Position numbers and translations under genes: made by a program
Source: Pseudomonas entomophila
Lineage (GTDB): Bacteria; Pseudomonadota; Gammaproteobacteria; Pseudomonadales; Pseudomonadaceae
Assembly (NCBI RefSeq): GCF_023277925.1
Contig: NZ_CP063832.1
Span: 5,691,741-5,755,740 of the forward strand
Direction: 5' to 3'
Length of the DNA stretch: 64,000 nt
The notes under the pieces: model-generated
Told to the model about the DNA's origin: nothing
The model's input: the letters and a program-made list of their open reading frames with translations, nothing else
Database searches by the model: none
In this document: one piece after another, positions 58,626-64,000 of the stretch
Layout: each line of letters opens with the position of its first letter
Position numbering within the stretch: position 1 is the first letter of the stretch

Positions 58626-58952
58626 ATGGCCATCACGTCCCAGGACATCTGCAACGCTGCCGACCAGCTCAAGGGTTTCGTCGGTTTCCACGGCAAGCGT
58701 GGCACACATATCGTGCGTTTTTCCGAAGACTCGTTTGGCATGGATGTGGCCGACGACAGCATCACGCCCTGCAGCGAGTTCGTCTGGCGCGCCGAGGGCG
58801 ACCTGCGTATGGCTCTGTGTCGCGAGCGCCTGGCGCTGCTGTTCGGCCTGCATGTGGACGACCGCCTGAACATCTGTGAGCCATTGCGCATCTACCTGCG
58901 GCGTACCGACCTGCCGGAAATCGTTGCCGAACGCAGCCCCATCGCCAGGTAG
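58626..58952 (+). CDS. DUF2025 protein
   Basis: From ATG 58626 (108 residues, GAGG upstream). It is a small cytosolic protein with FVGFHGKRGTHIVRFSEDSFG and RIYLRRTDLPEI blocks that match DUF2025, a Pseudomonas family of unknown function. Single gene between two minus-strand genes. Confidence 0.78.
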   Translation: MAITSQDICNAADQLKGFVGFHGKRGTHIVRFSEDSFGMDVADDSITPCSEFVWRAEGDLRMALCRERLALLFGLHVDDRLNICEPLRIYLRRTDLPEIVAERSPIAR

Positions 58953-58963
58953 GCGGCGTTGCT

Positions 58964-61546
58964 TCAGGAGACACCCTGGCGCACGTCTCGCGCCGACAAC
59001 AGCGCTTCGAAGCTTTCACGGTCCACCGGCCTGCTCAGGTAGTACCCCTGCACTTCGTGGCAGTTCTCTTTGCCCAGCGCCTGGAGCTGCTGCTCGGTCT
59101 CCACCCCCTCGGCGGTGACGGTCAGGCCCATGGCCTGGCCGAGGTTGATGATGGCCTGAACCACCGCCTTGTCATTACCGCTCTGGCTGTTCAGCCCGGC
59201 GATGAAGCGCTTGTCGATCTTGATGCTGTCGAACGGATAGGTGCGCAGGTAGCCCAGTGACGAATAGCCGGTACCGAAGTCATCCATGTTCAGGCGCACG
59301 CCCAGCTCCTTGAGCGCCAGCATGGTGCCCAGGGCACCCTCGATATCGTTGAGCATGACGTTCTCGGTGATCTCAAGCTCCAGGCGCTGGGCTGGGAAGC
59401 CTGTCTCCAGCAACACCTGGCGTACGTCGGCGACCACGTCGCTGCGGGAGAACTGCGCGGGTGAAAGGTTGACCGACACCAGCAGTTCTTCTGGCCAGTC
59501 GCGGGCATTACGGCAGGCTTCTGCCAGCACCCAGCGACCCAGGGGCACGATCAGGTCGCTCTGCTCGGCCAGCGGGATGAACGTGTCCGGCCCTAGCAGC
59601 CCCTCCTGCGGGTGCTGCCAGCGCAGCAAGGCCTCGACCGAGACGATGTGCAGGTCGTCCAGGCGATACCGCGGCTGGTAGTGGAGCACGAACTCGTTCT
59701 GCTTGATGGCGCGGCGCAGGTCGTTTTCCAACTGGCGACGGTACTGGATCTGCTGGTTCATCTCCGGCGAGAAGTAGCGCCAGGTGTTCTTGCCGTCGGC
59801 CTTGGCTTGATAGAGGGCGATATCGGCGCAGCGGATCAGTTCGCCGGCATCGTAGCCCTGGAGCCGAGTCTGGGCGACACCGATGCTGGCGCCGATATGC
59901 AACTGATGCTCCTCGTAGCTGATCGGTTGATGCAGCAGTTCGAGCAGACGGGCGCAGAAGCGGTCGATCTCGGTGCGGGTGTTCAGGCCGTTCAGCACCA
60001 GGACAAATTCGTCGCCGCCCAGGCGGGCAACGAGGTCATCGTCGCGAGTGGTGTCGCGCAGGCGGTTGGCGACTTCCTGCAGCACTGCGTCGCCAGCGGG
60101 GTGGCCGAGGGAATCGTTGATCGGCTTGAAGCTGTCCAGGTCGAGCAGCAGCAAGGTCAGCGGCGGCGAGTCGCTGCCACGCAGCAGCGCCTGCTCCAGA
60201 TGGCGCGACAGTTTATTGCGGTTGGCAAGGCCCGTCAGGGCATCGTGCATCGACAGGTGCTGGATACGGGCATGGGCGGCGACCTCGTCGGTGATGTCGC
60301 TGGCGGTGCCGCGGAACCCGGCGAGCTTGCCATCGAACACGATCGAACGTGCCGAGACGCGGCAATAGCGATTCTGCCCGGTGGCATCGTCGTAGTTGCA
60401 GCGCAAGTTGGCCAGTTGTTGCGCATCGCTGTCGGCCTGGCTGTCCAGCCAGGGCAGCAAGGGCGTGGTGTCACAGGCCAGCAACTGGTTGAGTGGCTGC
60501 CCCAGCCAGTGCTCGACCGGGTAGCCGGTGACTTTGACGAAGCGTTGCGACAGGTAGGTCAGCCGATGGTGCCGGTCGGTTTCCCAGATCCAGTCGGACG
60601 CTGCCTCGGCCACGGCCCGGAACCGCTGTTCGCTGGCCTCCAAAGCCTGGTTGCTCTGCTGCAGGCGCAGTAGGCTCTGGTCGATGGCGTGGGAACTGCG
60701 CAATGCGTGACGGAACAGATAGACCAGCACCAAGCCCATGATCAGCAGCACGCCAAGCAAGGGCGGCAGCACCGCCCAAAGCAGCTGGCGGCCTGGCAGG
60801 GGGCTATCCCAGGCCAGGTGGTAGCCGGTTTCGCCCAGGTCGATGCGCGGCTGTTCAGGCGCTTCATTGATGTTCTTTTCCAGGCGCATCCTGGCCAGTC
60901 CCGCGCCTTCGCCCAGGCGGGCGAGCTTGGCATCGGTCAACTGGTCGATGAACAGCATTACCGGCGCCTGACTGACTTCGCCCTCGGTTACTTCTTTGTC
61001 GGGCCGTATTGCCGCGGCGCTGAGCACCGCTGGCCAGCCGTTGAATCGAATGAAGTGAGTGATCTGTTCACGTGCAGGTGCGGCCTGGCGCGCCTCGGCG
61101 ATCAACGGAGCCGTGGCAGTATCGAGGTAGGCGTCGACAGGCGAGTGGGTGGGTTTGCCCTTGAACAGCGCATACGTGGTGGTAGCGTCCTCGACCACGA
61201 ATACACCCTCGTAACCGCTGGCGCTGTAAAGCGATTCACCGACATTCTTTTCGTCATAGGCCCATTGCCAGTCGACCTTGCCGACCAGGTGTTCGTAGGC
61301 GGCATCCCAGACGGCATAGCTGGAAAGAAACTGACGCGAGGCCAGCAACCGTTGCTCCAGCGCCTGGGTGGCGTGGAAGGTACTGCGCTCACGCTCCTGC
61401 CGGTCGAGGGTGGCGGCAATGTTGAACAAGGCGCCCAGGGCGATCAGGCAAGCCAGGCCGAACACGGCACAGAAACCACTGACCAGGCGACGCATCTGCA
61501 GCCGCGAGGTGGGTGTGGAGGGTGAAAGGTCGGCGTTCCTGTCCAT
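58964..61546 (-). CDS. CHASE4-PAS-GGDEF-EAL membrane protein
   Basis: An 860-residue protein. Helix 1 (about 19-44) and helix 2 (about 258-280) enclose a periplasmic CHASE4 sensor domain with SSYAVWDAAYEHLVGKVDW. A PAS domain follows (FRAVAEAASDWIWETDRH), then GGDEF (VARLGGDEFVLVL) and EAL (VEALLRWQHP, MDDFGTGYSS). Both catalytic motifs look intact. It probably tunes c-di-GMP in response to an unknown periplasmic ligand. It is followed by a DUF2025 gene on the other strand. Confidence 0.92.
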   Translation of the reverse strand: MDRNADLSPSTPTSRLQMRRLVSGFCAVFGLACLIALGALFNIAATLDRQERERSTFHATQALEQRLLASRQFLSSYAVWDAAYEHLVGKVDWQWAYDEKNVGESLYSASGYEGVFVVEDATTTYALFKGKPTHSPVDAYLDTATAPLIAEARQAAPAREQITHFIRFNGWPAVLSAAAIRPDKEVTEGEVSQAPVMLFIDQLTDAKLARLGEGAGLARMRLEKNINEAPEQPRIDLGETGYHLAWDSPLPGRQLLWAVLPPLLGVLLIMGLVLVYLFRHALRSSHAIDQSLLRLQQSNQALEASEQRFRAVAEAASDWIWETDRHHRLTYLSQRFVKVTGYPVEHWLGQPLNQLLACDTTPLLPWLDSQADSDAQQLANLRCNYDDATGQNRYCRVSARSIVFDGKLAGFRGTASDITDEVAAHARIQHLSMHDALTGLANRNKLSRHLEQALLRGSDSPPLTLLLLDLDSFKPINDSLGHPAGDAVLQEVANRLRDTTRDDDLVARLGGDEFVLVLNGLNTRTEIDRFCARLLELLHQPISYEEHQLHIGASIGVAQTRLQGYDAGELIRCADIALYQAKADGKNTWRYFSPEMNQQIQYRRQLENDLRRAIKQNEFVLHYQPRYRLDDLHIVSVEALLRWQHPQEGLLGPDTFIPLAEQSDLIVPLGRWVLAEACRNARDWPEELLVSVNLSPAQFSRSDVVADVRQVLLETGFPAQRLELEITENVMLNDIEGALGTMLALKELGVRLNMDDFGTGYSSLGYLRTYPFDSIKIDKRFIAGLNSQSGNDKAVVQAIINLGQAMGLTVTAEGVETEQQLQALGKENCHEVQGYYLSRPVDRESFEALLSARDVRQGVS

Positions 61547-61597
61547 GTACGGGCGACTCCTTCGACAGCCTTCTTCCGCCCGAGCCTGGGGGAAGGT

Positions 61598-62674
61598 TCA
61601 CTCAGGATAGGCCAGCCTGAGCGCCGTGACGCCGCCTCGGGCGAAATTGACCTGATCTCGCCCCTGGTGTTTGGCCGCGTACAGCGCCCGGTCGGCCTCC
61701 GCCAGCCAATGCTCCGGGGTGGGCAGGCCGGGTTGGAATGCCGCCAGGCCGATGCTCAAGCTGATGCGCAGGTCTGGCAGTTGTGGGTTGCGGTAGGCAC
61801 CCACGCGTTCGCGCAGGCGTTCCATGGCCTGGCAAGCGTGGGCTTCCTGTGTGCCGGGGAGGATCACACAGAACTCGTCGCCGCCGTAGCGCCCGGCCAG
61901 GTCGTCATCGCGCAGGCTGCGCTTGAGTTCCTGGCTGAGTTGGCGCAGCACGCAGTCGCCGACCACATGGCCGTAGGTGTCGTTGATGGTCTTGAAGTGG
62001 TCGATATCGATCAGGGCGATGACCGCCGGCAGTTGCTGCTGCTGGCAAATCTGGAACTTGAGCAGCAGCAGGTCCTTCCACGAACCATGGTTGAGCAGGC
62101 CGGTGAGGCTGTCGGTGCGGCTCAGGGCACTCAGGCGGCGTTTGTGCTCGGAGAGTTTGATTGCCAGCTGGTAGCACACCCAGCCCAGGGCCAGCGGGTA
62201 GAGCGTGAGCATGGGCAGGCAGGCGAACACCTGCAACTGCGTGGCTTGTGGCTGATAACCGGTGCCCAGCAGGGCGCTGGCCAGCAGCATGCCACAGGAC
62301 TGGGCAAGCAGGCCCCGCAGCAGCAGACGCTTGCCACCGGCGGCGACGTTGTTCATGGTCATCATCGACAGGATGGTGACAGTGGGCAGCGGATTGAAAT
62401 GCATGGCTGCGGTCCAGAAACCGCCCATGAGCGAATCGATCAGTAGGTTGCGCTGTTCGGCCTGGTAAGGGGAGGCCGAGCGCAGTGCCCATTGGTAGGC
62501 CACGTGCGGCCACGCCAGGCCGTTGAACAGCAACAGTGCCCAGGCCCAGTGTGGCATCGGCAGTGATGCGACGGCGGCCATCACACTGAAGAGGCCGATG
62601 CCCAGGCCTATGATCCGCGGCAGATAGATGCGCCTGACGAAAGAAAGCCCCTTGCCGCTGCGGTTGTCGATCAT
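61598..62674 (-). CDS. MASE2-GGDEF diguanylate cyclase (AdrA-like)
   Basis: A 358-residue protein with five or so N-terminal helices of MASE2 type (GLGIGLFSVMAAVASLPMP, FNGLAWPHVAYQWA), then GGDEF motif RYGGDEFCVIL. No RxxD inhibition site is seen just before it (LKRSLRDDDLAGRYGG has R-D-D-D spacing that could serve: Arg-Asp-Asp-Asp). AdrA/DgcC of enteric bacteria has the same layout and promotes cellulose synthesis. No cellulose genes are in the window. It lies 51 bases upstream of the CHASE4 gene on the same strand, so they may be cotranscribed. Confidence 0.9.
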   Translation of the reverse strand: MIDNRSGKGLSFVRRIYLPRIIGLGIGLFSVMAAVASLPMPHWAWALLLFNGLAWPHVAYQWALRSASPYQAEQRNLLIDSLMGGFWTAAMHFNPLPTVTILSMMTMNNVAAGGKRLLLRGLLAQSCGMLLASALLGTGYQPQATQLQVFACLPMLTLYPLALGWVCYQLAIKLSEHKRRLSALSRTDSLTGLLNHGSWKDLLLLKFQICQQQQLPAVIALIDIDHFKTINDTYGHVVGDCVLRQLSQELKRSLRDDDLAGRYGGDEFCVILPGTQEAHACQAMERLRERVGAYRNPQLPDLRISLSIGLAAFQPGLPTPEHWLAEADRALYAAKHQGRDQVNFARGGVTALRLAYPE

Positions 62675-62906
62675 GGTTGTCGTTCTTCTGTGAGGCGCCG
62701 TTTATCGCATAAGTGGTATGAATATTGTTGAACAATCGATCATTGGCAAAAAATGACCTTGCAGGCCAATTCACGGTTGATCCGATACCTGTGCAACAAC
62801 ATGACGGCTATCCTCTTGCTCGGCGTACGCCTGCGAGTCGGTATCGCACCGGCTGCTACGGCATCCGCCGCAGCAGGGCAGGGGGCGAGCGCGCTGTCAC
62901 GGTACG

Positions 62907-63788
62907 CTAGTGGTCTGTTCTCGAGTCCTTTGCATTCTTTAACAGCTTCGAGGGCGGCTTGCCGCTGTCACTGCGTACCTGAGCGTGGCTGATCAGTGCG
63001 AAGATGAAGCTGCCACCCATGATGTTGCCGGCCAGGGTGGGCAGGGCGAAGTCCAGCCAGTATGCGCGCCAGGTCTGCTCGCCGGCCCAGACCAGGTAGG
63101 ACACCTCCACCGAGCCCACTACTATATGAGTGAAATCGCCCAGGGCCATCAGGTAGGTGATCATCAGGATGATCCAGATCTTGGCGTGCTCCATGGACGG
63201 GATCATCCAGACCATGGTGGCGATCATCCAGCCCGAGACGATGCCTTTGGCGAACATCTGAAAACTGCTGTTCTCCATCACCTTGCGCCCCACCTCCAGG
63301 AACGCGGTATCGGTCTTGCCGTCGAAGATCGGCAGCTCGAGCATGACCCAGGCTACCAGCAGCGTGCCCGCCAGGTTCCCCAGCAGGACGATGCTCCATA
63401 GGCGCAACAAGCGCCCAAGGTTGGCCAGGGTGGGGGTGGTCATAACCGGCAGCACGGCAGTCAGGGTGTTTTCGGTGAACAATTGCTGGCGGGCCAGGAT
63501 GACCGCAAGGAAGCCGGCACCATAACCCAGGCTGGCGATCACCTGGGCGCTGTCACCTTCCGGCAGGCGCGCATAGAAAAGTCCCATGGCCATCAGTGAC
63601 AGGCCCATGGTCAGGCCGGCCGCCAAAGCCGACCACCATAGGGCGGCGAGGGTACGCTCCAGTTCCTGATCGCCCTGGTAGCGGATGATCTCGTGCAGCA
63701 CCGCAGCCCTGGGTGGCTGGTTATGGCTGACTTCCTGCTCCTCATCCGCCGACAGCCCTGGGGTTTTTCCACTTTGTGCATCGCTCAT
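62907..63788 (-). CDS. Formate/nitrite transporter (FNT) family protein, YfdC-like
   Basis: A 293-residue protein with a polar N terminus of about 50 residues and six transmembrane helices of the FNT fold (for example GLTMGLSLMAMGLFYARL, and NLAGTLLVAWVMLELP in the pore region). The N-terminal extension fits the YfdC subgroup and not the FocA or NirC types. The transported anion is unknown. A 232-base gap before the next gene (62675-62906) shows no gene. Confidence 0.85.
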   Translation of the reverse strand: MSDAQSGKTPGLSADEEQEVSHNQPPRAAVLHEIIRYQGDQELERTLAALWWSALAAGLTMGLSLMAMGLFYARLPEGDSAQVIASLGYGAGFLAVILARQQLFTENTLTAVLPVMTTPTLANLGRLLRLWSIVLLGNLAGTLLVAWVMLELPIFDGKTDTAFLEVGRKVMENSSFQMFAKGIVSGWMIATMVWMIPSMEHAKIWIILMITYLMALGDFTHIVVGSVEVSYLVWAGEQTWRAYWLDFALPTLAGNIMGGSFIFALISHAQVRSDSGKPPSKLLKNAKDSRTDH

Positions 63789-63893
63789 GGCCCTGGCGCT
63801 CCACTTGGGTGTTTCTCTACAGAGCAGGGGCTGTGGCGAATAGTTGCCAGGCGGCCGCCAAACGGCGAGTTAAAAGTTTTTTGGATCAAGGTG

Positions 63894-63921
63894 TTGACTC
63901 TGAATTCAAACCGCGTATTAT
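63894..63921 (+). promoter_or_regulatory. Strong sigma70 promoter, probably of an rRNA or tRNA operon
   Basis: TTGACT (63894-63899), a 16-base spacer, TATTAT (63916-63921) and a G/C-rich discriminator CGCCTCC. An A/T-rich stretch (TTAAAAGTTTTTTGG) lies upstream, like an UP element. The following leader (to 64000) has no open frame. Such promoters typically drive stable RNA genes under stringent control. Confidence 0.6.
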
Positions 63922-64000
63922 TCGCCTCCTCGCAGCGTTGAACGCAGCGAGGCAAGCGGTAAGTTGTTGAGGTTGAAGGTGTTTTGAATAAGCAGCTTCG

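Noticed and set aside
62753..62992. Possible 79-residue gene before the FNT gene
   Set aside because: No ribosome site, it runs into the FNT coding region on the other strand, and the composition is not protein-like.

Overview
The window is a stretch of a Pseudomonas chromosome, most likely of the P. putida group. The support is high-GC coding sequence, a complete right half of the Wsp chemosensory system, the gene run prfB-lysS-ppc-adk-tsaB, a livKHMGF (bra-type) transporter, a tiny CcoM-like gene behind an ANR box, and many REP-type palindromes between genes. This is inferred from gene content and remembered synteny; no search was run.

Layout. 1-3026: end of wspE, then wspF and wspR (surface-sensing c-di-GMP signalling). 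3027-5330: an accessory islet with a large imperfect inverted repeat and a lower-GC gene for a secreted halovibrin-like protein. 5527-8218: prfB, with its +1 programmed frameshift, and lysS. 8372-12302: a TetR regulator, a lipoprotein, a DUF1704 putative metallopeptidase, a lipoprotein-type alpha/beta hydrolase and a small membrane protein. 12462-14321 (minus): an LptF-like OmpA lipoprotein operon behind a possible AlgU promoter, and a small protein. 14466-22433: ppc, adk, tsaB, a DUF72 protein, a PEP mutase/isocitrate lyase-family enzyme, a protein with two internal repeats, and rsmJ. 22639-34094: CopD-like membrane protein, dinG, a GH50-like glycosidase, a serine hydrolase, an OmpA lipoprotein with a histone-H1-like tail, pdxH, a SlyB-like lipoprotein, a large FAD oxidoreductase and a lipoprotein. 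34338-39334 (minus): livF-G-M-H and livK. 39695-48753: a DUF2288 protein, a 727-residue tubulin/FtsZ-like protein, a beta-hydroxyacid dehydrogenase, an MHYT-GGDEF-EAL protein and rapA. 48881-53813: a lipoprotein, small proteins, ccoM and an AaeB/DUF1656/AaeA-type efflux operon. 53880-58438: two SDR/LysR divergent pairs in a row and a GAF histidine kinase. 58626-63788: a DUF2025 protein, a CHASE4-PAS-GGDEF-EAL protein, a MASE2-GGDEF cyclase and an FNT-family channel. The right edge carries a strong sigma70-type promoter that probably drives an rRNA or tRNA operon beyond the window.

Themes. Four proteins encoded here can make or break c-di-GMP (WspR and three membrane-bound GGDEF or GGDEF-EAL proteins), and the Wsp kinase and methylesterase feed one of them. 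Several envelope lipoproteins and an efflux operon suggest active envelope remodelling. The best candidates for new biology are the tubulin-like protein at 40250-42433, the halovibrin-like islet at 3130-5330, and the DUF1704 protein, whose HExxxH and QEGLA motifs match the metal site of eukaryotic tubulin tyrosine carboxypeptidases.
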